This document shows positions 8,360-15,557 of a stretch of 64,000 bases of DNA, in pieces. Position 1 is the stretch's first letter; each line of letters starts with the position of its first letter. The notes beneath the pieces were generated by a model that saw only the letters and a list, made by a program, of their open reading frames with translations, was not told the DNA's origin and did not search any database. The DNA is taken from positions 62,001 to 126,000 of the forward strand of contig NZ_JAERRK010000011.1 of NCBI RefSeq assembly GCF_016741775.1, read 5' to 3'. Source of the stretch: Streptomyces actinomycinicus (GTDB lineage: Bacteria > Actinomycetota > Actinomycetes > Streptomycetales > Streptomycetaceae). A program made the position numbers and the translations under genes.

Positions 8360-9804
8360 CCGGCTCCACCGCCTCCACCGCGCACACGCCCCTGGTCGTC
8401 GTGGGCGACGCCCTGCTCGACCACGACCTGTGCGGCCGGGCCGAGCGGCTCGCCCCGGACGCGCCCGTACCCGTCGTCCACGGCACCCGGCGCAGCTCCC
8501 GTCCGGGCGGTGCGGCCCTCGCCGCCTGCCTCGCGGCGGCCGACGGGCGCCGCGTCACCCTCGTCACCGCGCTCGGCGACGATCCCGCGAGCGACACCCT
8601 GCGCGAGCTGCTGGCGGGCCGGGTCGGGCTGGTCGAGGTGCCGCTGGAGGGCGCCTTGAGCAGCAAGACCCGGGTCATGGCGGGGGACCGTCCGCTGCTC
8701 CGGCTCGACGACGGCGACGGGTGCGCCCGCGAGGCGACACCGGAGGCGGTCGCCGCGGTCGCGGAAGCCGGCGGCATCCTCGTCGCCGACTACGGCCGCG
8801 GCACCGCCGACGTCCTGCGGGACGCGCTGGCCCACACGGCCGCCCCCGTCGTCTGGGACCCCCACCTCCGCGGCCGGCCCCCGGTGCCCGGCGTCCGCCT
8901 GGTCACCCCCTCGGCCCAGGAGGCCCGTGCCTTCGCCCGGCAGCTCGACGACGGCGACGACACCGGCGACACCGGCGACACGGCCGGGCTGCGCACCGCC
9001 GCCCGGGACGCGCGCACGCTGGTGCGGGCCTGGCGGGCCCAGGCCGTCGCCGTGACCCTCGGCGAGCGCGGGGCCCTGCTCTCGCACGGCGAGACCCCGT
9101 TGCTCGTGCCGACCCCGGCCGCCGCCACGGGCGACCCGTGCGGTGCCGGCGACCGGTTCGCCGCAGCCGCCGCCGGTCTGCTCGCCGACGGCACCCTCAC
9201 CGAGGCCGCCGTACAAGCCGCCGTGCACGCCGCCACCCGCTACGTCACCGAGGGCGGTGCCCGCGCGGTCGCCGCGCCGGATCAGCCGCGGACGGCCGGG
9301 GAAGCGCCGGCCGACGGCGACACGACCGGCGACGCCGTGCGCACCGCCGCCCGCGTCCGGGCTGCGGGCGGCACCGTCGTCGCCGCGGGCGGCTGCTTCG
9401 ACCTGCTGCACGCCGGGCACGTCGCTCTGCTCCAGGCCGCCCGCCGGGCCGGCGACTGCCTGATCGTGTGCGTGAACTCGGACGACTCGGTGCGCCGCCG
9501 CAAGGGCGACGGCCGGCCTCTCGTCCCGGCCGCCGACCGGGTGCGGGTGCTGCGCGCCCTGGAGTGCGTGGACGCCGTCGCCGTCTTCGAGGAGGACACC
9601 CCCGAACGCCTCCTCGGCGAACTCCGCCCGCACATCTGGGCCAAGGGCGGCGACTACGCCCGCACCCCGCTCCCCGAACAGCCGCTGGTGGAGAGCTGGG
9701 GCGGCCAGGTACTGCTCCTCCCGTACCTGGACGGGCGCTCCACCACGGTCCTGGCCCGCCGCGCGGCACTGGGGCCGGCGTCGACGGGGGACCGCGGCAA
9801 GTGA
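8356..9804 (+). CDS. hldE: Bifunctional heptose 7-phosphate kinase / heptose 1-phosphate adenylyltransferase
   Basis: 482-residue fusion. Residues 1-310 are a PfkB-type sugar kinase: VVGDALLDHDL at the start, RPGGAALAACLAAA, and GDPCGAGDRF with the catalytic Asp of the GAGD motif. Residues 335-482 are a cytidylyltransferase-like domain: GGCFDLLHAGHVALLQ holds the HxGH nucleotide motif and VNSDDSVRRRKG follows. Together they should phosphorylate heptose 7-phosphate at C1 and later attach AMP to make ADP-heptose. It overlaps gmhA by ATGA. With gmhA and gmhB in the same operon, all four ADP-D,D-heptose steps are present. Confidence 0.92.
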   Translation: MTGSTASTAHTPLVVVGDALLDHDLCGRAERLAPDAPVPVVHGTRRSSRPGGAALAACLAAADGRRVTLVTALGDDPASDTLRELLAGRVGLVEVPLEGALSSKTRVMAGDRPLLRLDDGDGCAREATPEAVAAVAEAGGILVADYGRGTADVLRDALAHTAAPVVWDPHLRGRPPVPGVRLVTPSAQEARAFARQLDDGDDTGDTGDTAGLRTAARDARTLVRAWRAQAVAVTLGERGALLSHGETPLLVPTPAAATGDPCGAGDRFAAAAAGLLADGTLTEAAVQAAVHAATRYVTEGGARAVAAPDQPRTAGEAPADGDTTGDAVRTAARVRAAGGTVVAAGGCFDLLHAGHVALLQAARRAGDCLIVCVNSDDSVRRRKGDGRPLVPAADRVRVLRALECVDAVAVFEEDTPERLLGELRPHIWAKGGDYARTPLPEQPLVESWGGQVLLLPYLDGRSTTVLARRAALGPASTGDRGK

Positions 9805-10003
9805 AAATGCGACCGCCCCGCCCCGGCCCACCCCCGCAAGCCGGGCGCGCACCTACCCTGGGCGGCGATCGCGCCGCATCCTGGTACGCACCGCCGTCCC
9901 GCGCCGCCGCCTCCCGTCCGGTCCGGTCCCGGCCCCATCTCCGTCCCCACCTTCACTCGCACCCTCTTCCCCTGGCTCCCGCACCCCCCGGAGGACCGAC
10001 TCG
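9805..10003 (+). promoter_or_regulatory. Gap inside the glycan cluster, possible internal promoter
   Basis: About 200 bp separates hldE from the second glycosyltransferase pair, the only sizeable break in this cluster. It contains TACCCT at about 9852, a plausible minus-10 element, but no convincing minus-35. GGAGGA lies 8 bases before the GTG at 10004. The GT9/GT2 pair may therefore be transcribed separately. Confidence 0.3.
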
Positions 10004-10996
10004 GTGACCAGCACCTCGTACTCCCCGACCGTCCTGGTGCTGCGCGCGCTGGGGCTCGGTGATCTGCTGGCCGGTGTGCCCGCGCTGCGTGGTGTCCGGC
10101 GGGCCTTTCCCGGGCACCGGGTCGTACTGGCCCAGCCGCCCGGCCTCACCGGACTCGCCCTGGCCACCGGGGCGGTCGACACCGTGTTCCCGGCCGAGGC
10201 ACCGGGGCGGGCGGTGCCCGACCTCGCGCACTGGCCCGGACCACCCCCCGACGTGGCGATCGACCTGCACGGCAACGGCCCCGAGAGCCGCGACGCCCTG
10301 GCCGCCCTGCATCCGCGCCGGCTGCTCGCCCACGCCTGCCCCGACGGCCCGCCGTGGGCCGCGCACGCCAACGAGCGGGAACGCTGGTGCGCCTTCCTGC
10401 AGGGGTACGGCATCCCGGCCGACCCCCGGGACCTGCGGCTGTCCCCGCCCGCCACACCGTCCCCGGCGCCGGGCGCGGTCGTCGTGCACCCCGGGGCGGC
10501 CTCGGGCTCCCGCCGCTGGCCGGCGGAGCGGTTCGCCGCCGTCGTACGCTGCCTGCGCGCCGCAGGGCACCACGTCGTCCTGACCGGCGGACCCGACGAG
10601 GACGCCGTGGTCCGCTCGGTCGCCGAACGCAGCGGCCAGCCCGGCCGGGACGTGCTCACCGGCGGCCTGCCCCTCGGCGAGCTGTCCGCGCTGGTCGCCG
10701 GGGCCGCCCTGGTGGTCAGCGGCGACACCGGCCTCGCCCATCTCGCCGTGGCCCACGGCACCCGCTCCGTCACCCTGTACGGCCCCGTCTCCCCGCGGCT
10801 GTGGGGGCCGCCCCCGAGCCCGTACCACCTGGCCCTGTGGAAGCCCGGCCCGCCCGGCGACCCGCACGGCCGTACCCCGGACGCCCGCCTGCTGCGCATC
10901 CGCACCGGCGAGGTCGCCGCGGCCTGTCTGACGCTGCTCCGCGACGTCCGCGGCAGGCAGCGCCGGAGCGGGCCGGAGGTGGCGCATGCCCACTGA
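10004..10996 (+). CDS. GT9 family (heptosyl) glycosyltransferase, second copy
   Basis: 330-residue GT-B enzyme of the ADP-heptose:acceptor heptosyltransferase family. LRALGLGDLLAGVPALRG at residues 12-29 is the acceptor-side GT9 start, HPGAASGSRRWP near 165 begins the donor domain, and SGDTGLAHLAVAHGT near 240 is the family signature. The GTG start has GGAGGA 8 bases upstream. It overlaps the next gene by 11 bp. It is clearly diverged from the GT9 at 4391, so the two probably make different linkages of the same glycan. Confidence 0.88.
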   Translation: MTSTSYSPTVLVLRALGLGDLLAGVPALRGVRRAFPGHRVVLAQPPGLTGLALATGAVDTVFPAEAPGRAVPDLAHWPGPPPDVAIDLHGNGPESRDALAALHPRRLLAHACPDGPPWAAHANERERWCAFLQGYGIPADPRDLRLSPPATPSPAPGAVVVHPGAASGSRRWPAERFAAVVRCLRAAGHHVVLTGGPDEDAVVRSVAERSGQPGRDVLTGGLPLGELSALVAGAALVVSGDTGLAHLAVAHGTRSVTLYGPVSPRLWGPPPSPYHLALWKPGPPGDPHGRTPDARLLRIRTGEVAAACLTLLRDVRGRQRRSGPEVAHAH

Positions 10997-11927
10997 CCCT
11001 GCACCCGGCCGCAGTCGCGGGCCCGCCCCCGCGGGCGACCCCCGCACCACCGTCGCGGTCATCACCCGCGACCGCAGCGACAGCCTGCTGCGCACCCTGG
11101 ACGCGCTGGCCGCGATGCCCGAGCGGCCGCCGGTCGTCCTCGTGGACAACTCCCGCGACGACAGCACCCACCGTGCCGTCGCCGGCCACCCGGCGATCGC
11201 CCGCTTCCTGCGGCCCGCCGGCAACACCGGCGCCCTCGGCCGGAACCTGGCCGTCCGCCACGCCCGCACCCCCTACGTGGCCTTCAGCGACGACGACTCC
11301 TGGTGGGAGCCCGGCAGCCTCGCCAGGGCCGCAGACCTCCTCGACCGGCACCCCCGGCTCGGCCTGCTCGCCGCCCGCACCCTGGTCGGCGACGAGGCCG
11401 CCGAGGACCCCCTCAACGCCGTACTGGCCGCCTCGCCCCTGCCGTCCGAACCGGGCCTCCCCGGCCGCCCGGTCCTGGGCTTCCTCGGCTGCGCCTGCGT
11501 GGTGCGCCGCGACGCCTTCCTGAACGCCGGCGGCTACCACCCGCTGCTCTTCTTCGGCGGCGAGGAGACCCTGCTCGCCTACGACCTGGCCGCCGCGGGC
11601 TGGGGCGTCGCCTACGAGCCCACCCTGCTGGCCCGCCACCACCCCCAGGACCACGGCCGCACCGGCCGCTCCTTCCTCGTCCGGCGCAACCACGTGCTCA
11701 CCGTCTGCCTGCGCCGCCCCTGGCGGATCGCCCTGCGCGCCGGCGCGGAACTGGCGTGGGCCGCGGTGGCCGGCCGCCCCGGAGCCCGCCGGGCGCTCAG
11801 GGAGACCGCCGCCCGGTTCCCGGCCGCGGTCGCCCGCCGTCGGACGCTGCCGCCGCGCGTCGAACACGCCGCCCGGCTGCTCGACCGGGACACGGCCGGG
11901 CGCCTGCGGGCGGGGGTCGCGCGATGA
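10986..11927 (+). CDS. GT2 family glycosyltransferase
   Basis: 313-residue GT-A enzyme. TVAVITRDR at residues 22-30 begins the Rossmann fold, VVLVDNSRDDS at 50-60 binds the nucleotide, SDDDSWW near 101-107 is the metal-binding region, and GGEETLLAYDLAAAG near residue 190 supplies the ED motif. There is no clear transmembrane segment. The start lies inside the last codons of the preceding GT9 gene, so the two are coupled. The function is probably one sugar-transfer step in the same glycan. Confidence 0.86.
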   Translation: MPTDPAPGRSRGPAPAGDPRTTVAVITRDRSDSLLRTLDALAAMPERPPVVLVDNSRDDSTHRAVAGHPAIARFLRPAGNTGALGRNLAVRHARTPYVAFSDDDSWWEPGSLARAADLLDRHPRLGLLAARTLVGDEAAEDPLNAVLAASPLPSEPGLPGRPVLGFLGCACVVRRDAFLNAGGYHPLLFFGGEETLLAYDLAAAGWGVAYEPTLLARHHPQDHGRTGRSFLVRRNHVLTVCLRRPWRIALRAGAELAWAAVAGRPGARRALRETAARFPAAVARRRTLPPRVEHAARLLDRDTAGRLRAGVAR

Positions 11928-12196
11928 CCGGAACCGCCGCACCGGACGGGGCCCGCCGGACCACCCGCGCGGCGGTACGCCGGCCGGCCGCCCCGGCGGT
12001 ACGGCACGCACGGCGAGGTGCCGGGGCGGCGCGTAGCCGCTGAGGCAGGACCGGTGGCACCGAACGGCACAGGCCCGGTGCACCCGACCGGCGCGGCCGC
12101 GAGCGCGGTTGAGGGCGAGGGCCTACCGTGCAAGGTGATGCACAGGCCGGAAAGCGGCCGAACCAGTACCTTGTGACGTCCTGTCTGGGTGATGCC

Positions 12197-13447
12197 ATGA
12201 AACCCTCTTCCGGAGGGCCGGCCGCTCCGGCGCCCCTCGTCATCGAATCCTCCGTCGTCGAGGGACTGCCCGCCGAGGGCGCCCTGCTGCTGCGCATGTC
12301 GGGCAGTCTCGACGCCGACGGTGCCCGGGCCTGGTCGGACGAGCTGCGCGGACACCTGGAACGGGCCGACCGCGCCGGACTGCGGCCCGTGCTCGACATG
12401 GCCCACGTCCAGCTCGGCGGCGCGGCGGTGCTGCGCACGCTCAGTGAGACGACCCGGGCGCGCACCGGTCGCCCGGACCTGGTCATCGTCCGCGCCCGGC
12501 CCGGGGTACGGGAGGCGGTGCACCTGGCCCGCCTGGACGGCGTCCAGCTGTACGCCACCCTGGACGAGGCGCTGCGCGAGCTGGCCCGGGCCGCCGCCCG
12601 GGTGGAGGAACTGCCCGCCTGGCGGACGCAGATGGCGGACCCGCTGCGGCCCTCGTACGAGGACCTGTACAAGGAGGTAAGGGCGCTGCGTGCCCGGGTG
12701 CGCACCGCGCCGGTGATCGGAACGGCGCAGGGTGTGCTCATGGTCCGCTACGGCCTGCCCGACTGCGGCAGCGCGTTCCGGGTGCTCCGCGAGACCTCCC
12801 AGCGGTTCAACGTGCCCCTGCGCGTCCTCGTCTCCGCCGTCGTGGTGGCCCGGCCCCCGGACGGCCAGGTGTGGTTCCCGGGGCGCCGCTCGCTGCCCGT
12901 GCCGCACCTGCGCATCCTGGCCCGCGGTGGCCGGGACCCCCGCTGCCGGAGGCAGATGGTCGACGCCGTCCTGCACGAGGCGCTGGCTATCGGCCGCGCA
13001 CCCGCCGGCTACGTGCAGCTCGTGGACCCGGCCGCCAACACCCTGATGCCGGAGACCCACCACGGCTGTGCGGAAACGTTTCTGGACCATCTGGCGCGCG
13101 GCCGGGCCGACGGTACGGCCGACGCCGCCGCCCGGACCCGGGGCCGCCCGGTCGACGTGCCCGACGTCGCCACGGACACGCTGCTGTCCGACGACTGCCG
13201 GCACGCCCTGCTGGCCACCGGCACCCGCGCGCTGCGGAGCGTCCCGGTGCTGTCCTCGGCCGGCTCCTGCACGGGCGTGATCACCCTGCTCTGGCCCGAC
13301 GCCGGGCACCGGCCCGCCAGGGCCAGGGCCCAGACGCTGGCCCTGCTGGCCGCCGACACCTCCGCCTGGCTCAGCTGGTACCACCGCACGGTGCTGCTGG
13401 ACGCCCTCGAACACCTGCACCGGACGCTGAGCCGCCCGGGGCCGTGA
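12197..13447 (+). CDS. STAS-ANTAR-GAF regulatory protein
   Basis: 416-residue soluble protein. Residues about 20-125 resemble a STAS (anti-sigma antagonist-like) domain with LRMSGSLDADGA. Residues about 155-215 look like an ANTAR RNA-binding helical domain (IGTAQGVLMVRYGL, then FRVLRETSQRFN). Residues about 255-400 resemble GAF. ANTAR proteins usually act as transcription antiterminators. The start is uncertain: ATG 12197 is used because CTACCGT at 12122-12128 looks like a minus-10 element, but an in-frame GTG at 12128 has GAGGG 7 bases upstream and would add 23 residues. The 270 bp upstream hold no supported gene. Confidence 0.75.
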   Translation: MKPSSGGPAAPAPLVIESSVVEGLPAEGALLLRMSGSLDADGARAWSDELRGHLERADRAGLRPVLDMAHVQLGGAAVLRTLSETTRARTGRPDLVIVRARPGVREAVHLARLDGVQLYATLDEALRELARAAARVEELPAWRTQMADPLRPSYEDLYKEVRALRARVRTAPVIGTAQGVLMVRYGLPDCGSAFRVLRETSQRFNVPLRVLVSAVVVARPPDGQVWFPGRRSLPVPHLRILARGGRDPRCRRQMVDAVLHEALAIGRAPAGYVQLVDPAANTLMPETHHGCAETFLDHLARGRADGTADAAARTRGRPVDVPDVATDTLLSDDCRHALLATGTRALRSVPVLSSAGSCTGVITLLWPDAGHRPARARAQTLALLAADTSAWLSWYHRTVLLDALEHLHRTLSRPGP

Positions 13448-13552
13448 GCCGGTCCCGGTGGGCCTGCCTGCCCCGCGGGCCCCGGGGCCGTGAGCCGGTC
13501 CGCCGTGGGGGTGCGTCGCCCGCACGGGGAGGCCGTGAGCCGGTCCCGGTGG
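13442..13552 (+). repeat. Three copies of a 13-20 bp repeat spanning a stop codon
   Basis: The sequence CCGTGAGCCGGTC recurs at 13442, 13488 and 13533, spaced about 45 bp. Copies one and three match over 20 bp. The first copy contains the TGA stop of the STAS-ANTAR-GAF gene. No open frame is supported across them. Confidence 0.8.
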
Positions 13553-13626
13553 CTGTGCGTCACCCGCGCCGCCCTGGGAACCCGGACCCCGCACGCAGCA
13601 CGAACCACCCGGAGGGAGTCCGGCGC

Positions 13627-13818
13627 ATGTCCAATCCGCAGCAGCCCGAACAGCGGCGCAGTGACAAGGGAGGCGCCACCCCGCAGGACGTCGCCGAGCT
13701 GAAGGCCCGCCAGGCCCACCGCGATGAGGCCGGCCGCCCGCACGGCTCGGACAAGGGCGCCAAGGGCGGGGGAGAGGGCGGCGGAGTGCCCCCGGCGCAG
13801 CAGCCCGAGCACCCCTGA
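13627..13818 (+). CDS. Small hydrophilic protein of unknown function
   Basis: 63-residue, highly charged, Gly- and Gln-rich protein (MSNPQQPEQRRSDKGG at the start, PAQQPEHP at the end). The start has GGAGGG 9-14 bases upstream of the ATG, which decides the call. It has no hydrophobic segment and no cysteine. It resembles small disordered hydrophilic proteins common in streptomycetes, but I do not recognise a named family. It stands alone between a regulator and an RpiB-like gene and is followed directly by a strong hairpin. Confidence 0.65.
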   Translation: MSNPQQPEQRRSDKGGATPQDVAELKARQAHRDEAGRPHGSDKGAKGGGEGGGVPPAQQPEHP

Positions 13819-13830
13819 CCTCACCCGTCG

Positions 13831-13857
13831 CACACACCGCACACACCGCACACACCG
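13831..13857 (+). repeat. 3 x 9-bp CACACACCG repeat
   Basis: Three perfect tandem copies of CACACACCG start 12 bases after the stop of the small hydrophilic gene and run straight into the following hairpin. Confidence 0.85.
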
Positions 13858-13878
13858 GACGGCCCCCCGGGGCCGTCC
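13857..13878 (+). terminator. Strong GC hairpin, probable terminator
   Basis: GGACGGCCCC and GGGGCCGTCC form a perfect 10-bp stem around a CC loop (8-9 bp with a realistic loop), 38 bases after the stop at 13818. There is no U tract, as is usual for streptomycete terminators. Confidence 0.75.
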
Positions 13879-13933
13879 GTCATGTGTGGGGGCAGCCGTC
13901 ATGTGTGGGGGCAGCCGTCATGTGTGGGGGCAG
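13877..13933 (+). repeat. 3 x 19-bp tandem repeat
   Basis: Three perfect 19-bp units (13877-13895, 13896-13914, 13915-13933) beginning CCGTCATGTGTG, with a partial fourth. The first overlaps the right arm of the hairpin. They lie upstream of the RpiB-like gene and could affect its leader. Confidence 0.9.
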
Positions 13934-13987
13934 CCGTCACGTCCGGCGTCGGCCTGCGGGCCGCACGCAGGCGCTACGCTCCGGAGT

Positions 13988-14443
13988 ATGCGGATCTCCG
14001 TCTCCTCCGACATGGACGAACCCGTGGCCCGTCTCCTCGTGAGGGAGCTGCGAAGCCGTGGTCACGACGTCCACGAGCACGGTGCGCTGCGGCCCGGGGC
14101 CGATGCCCGGTGGGCGGCCTGCTCGGAGGCCGCCGCCCGCGACGTGGCCGAGGGCGCGGCCGATCAGGCCGTGGTGTGCTGCTGGACCGGCACCGGCGCC
14201 TCCATCGCGGCCAACAAGGTGCCCGGCGTACGGGCCGCCCTGTGCACGGACGCCACCACGGCGGACGGCGCCCGCCGCTGGAACGACGCCAATGTGCTCG
14301 CACTGAGTCTCAGGCTGACGTCCGAACCCGTGCTGAAGGAGATCCTCGACGCATGGTTCACGGCCGAGCCCAGCGAGGACCCCGAGGACCGGACGAATGT
14401 GGCCCGCGTCGGCCGCCTGGACGCCGCCCGGGGGGATTCCTAG
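13988..14443 (+). CDS. RpiB/LacA/LacB-family sugar-phosphate isomerase homologue
   Basis: 151-residue homologue of ribose-5-phosphate isomerase B. The central block TGTGASIAANKVPGVRAALC followed by NDANVLALS matches the RpiB active-site loop and phosphate-binding region. The N-terminal DHAG motif of true RpiB is replaced by SSDMDEP, so a substrate-binding Asp-His pair is partly lost, and the C-terminal end is short. The enzyme may therefore act on a different sugar phosphate. The sequence GCTACGCT 12 bases upstream resembles a minus-10 element, and the transcript may be nearly leaderless. Confidence 0.75.
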   Translation: MRISVSSDMDEPVARLLVRELRSRGHDVHEHGALRPGADARWAACSEAAARDVAEGAADQAVVCCWTGTGASIAANKVPGVRAALCTDATTADGARRWNDANVLALSLRLTSEPVLKEILDAWFTAEPSEDPEDRTNVARVGRLDAARGDS

Positions 14444-14538
14444 GGGCGCGGGCGGTCCGGCACGGGCCGGGTCGGCCGGTCGTCCGAGACCGGTGCCGCG
14501 GGCGCAGTGGGCGCCGCTAGACCGGTGCCACGGGGGGT

Positions 14539-14904
14539 TCAGTGGGCCCCGAGGCCGCCGCCGCCGAACGAACCGCTGGATCCTCTGCTCCAGCGCGGGC
14601 GCTCCTTCGAGGCGCTCGGCCGGCTGTCCATGTTGGTCAGCTCGTACGGGGTGAGCGGGCGGTCGCCCTTGGCGGTCACCGGCACGTCGGCGGACTCCCT
14701 GTTCTCCCGGAGTTCGCGCACCGGCCCTTCCGGCGGGAGCTTGGGCTGTTCCTCGGGGCGCGGGCGCGGGGCCTCGTTGTACCGGACGCGAGAGGTCATC
14801 CAGAAGCCGCCGGCGAGCAGTGCCAGGACGGCCACGGCCACGATGAACAGGACCAGGCTCATCAGGCCGCTCGCTGCGGCCAACTGCATCGATGCGGTGT
14901 TCAT
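14539..14904 (-). CDS. Small single-pass membrane protein (DUF6479-like)
   Basis: 121-residue protein with a short N-terminus and one hydrophobic helix at about residues 12-34 (LMSLVLFIVAVAVLALLAGG). A cytoplasmic-type Pro/Glu/Arg-rich tail follows, ending in a Ser/Gly-rich SGSFGGGG segment. This layout is that of the streptomycete DUF6479 family, as far as I recall it; the function is unknown. ATG 14904 is preferred. An in-frame ATG at 14925 would add seven residues. It is convergent with the RpiB-like gene and divergent from the cysteine-rich gene at 15069. Confidence 0.7.
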   Translation of the reverse strand: MNTASMQLAAASGLMSLVLFIVAVAVLALLAGGFWMTSRVRYNEAPRPRPEEQPKLPPEGPVRELRENRESADVPVTAKGDRPLTPYELTNMDSRPSASKERPRWSRGSSGSFGGGGLGAH

Positions 14905-15068
14905 AGGACAGGAATACCCCCTCATAACCGGACGAATCCGGACACTATGGGTCACCTGGTGGTGCTGTACGCGACGGCCCCGGGGGGATGGGGTCCGTCT
15001 CCGCGGCAGGGCTCCACGGGCCCCGGGGCGGTGGTTTGGCTGCCGCCCGCCCCGGCTACCCGCACGGG

Positions 15069-15443
15069 GTGACATCGTCGACTTCGCAGCAGCAGCTCTA
15101 CCGGTTCCTGGAGGACCGCTTCACCTGCGCCCAGGCGTGCACGGAGTGCGCCCGGGCCTGTGCGGTGCGGGCGAGCCTCGTCGACCCGGACGGCACCGAG
15201 CGCCAGGAGCGTGTTCGCCGGCTGGGCATCATGTGCGCCGAGGTGTGCGACGCCACCTGCCGGGTGTTGAGCGAGGAGAACCGGCAGGACGAGGACGGGA
15301 TGCGGGTCCGGGTGGAGTGGTGCCGCTCGATCTGCCTGGAGTGCGCCCGCGCCTTCGACGACCACCCCGAGGCCGAGTCGGCCGCGGCCACCTGCCGGGC
15401 CTGCGCCGACGCGTGCACGGACTTCCTGGAGATGCTGTCCTGA
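15069..15443 (+). CDS. Cysteine-rich four-helix-bundle protein (DUF326 type)
   Basis: 124 residues with many cysteines in repeated CxxxC spacing: CAQACTECARAC, CAEVCDATC, CRSICLEC and CRACADAC. This is the pattern of the DUF326 family, whose members form four-helix bundles that can bind copper in their cores. A role in metal binding or sequestration is inferred. The GTG at 15069 is chosen because it precedes the conserved YRFLEDRF segment. An in-frame ATG at 14988 would add 27 poorly conserved-looking residues. No metal transporter is adjacent. Confidence 0.75.
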   Translation: MTSSTSQQQLYRFLEDRFTCAQACTECARACAVRASLVDPDGTERQERVRRLGIMCAEVCDATCRVLSEENRQDEDGMRVRVEWCRSICLECARAFDDHPEAESAAATCRACADACTDFLEMLS

Positions 15444-15499
15444 GCGCGCCCTGCCGGACCGGCGCGCGAACTCGAGCCGGGCGCGGCATTCCCTATTTC

Positions 15500-15513
15500 T
15501 GAAACACGTTCTA
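15500..15513. promoter_or_regulatory. KstR-type operator
   Basis: TGAAACACGTTCTA matches the mycobacterial KstR consensus TNNAACNNGTTNNA at every defined base. It lies 45 bp before the FadE26-like start and abuts CTACGGT, a plausible minus-10 element, a good place for a repressor of sterol catabolism. Confidence 0.65.
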
Positions 15514-15557
15514 CGGTGTGCGCCGTCAGGACCACCCTTGGGGAGCCTGGAGGCGCC

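Noticed and set aside
1..11927. The glycan operon as a septacidin- or hygromycin-type antibiotic cluster
   Set aside because: ADP-heptose genes occur in such clusters, but nucleoside, aminocyclitol, peptide or acyltransferase genes are missing here and two GT9 plus several GT genes point to a polymer. Genes left of the window could change this.
11924..12043. 39-codon frame starting ATGA-overlapped with the GT2 stop
   Set aside because: Placement looks like translational coupling, but the peptide is nearly all Ala, Arg, Pro and Thr with no recognisable feature, as any GC-rich frame would give. The rest of 11928-12196 also shows nothing.
13448..13626. Possible small genes across the CCGTGAGCCGGTC repeats
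   Set aside because: Frames are broken between copies and lack ribosome binding sites; best explained as a repeat.
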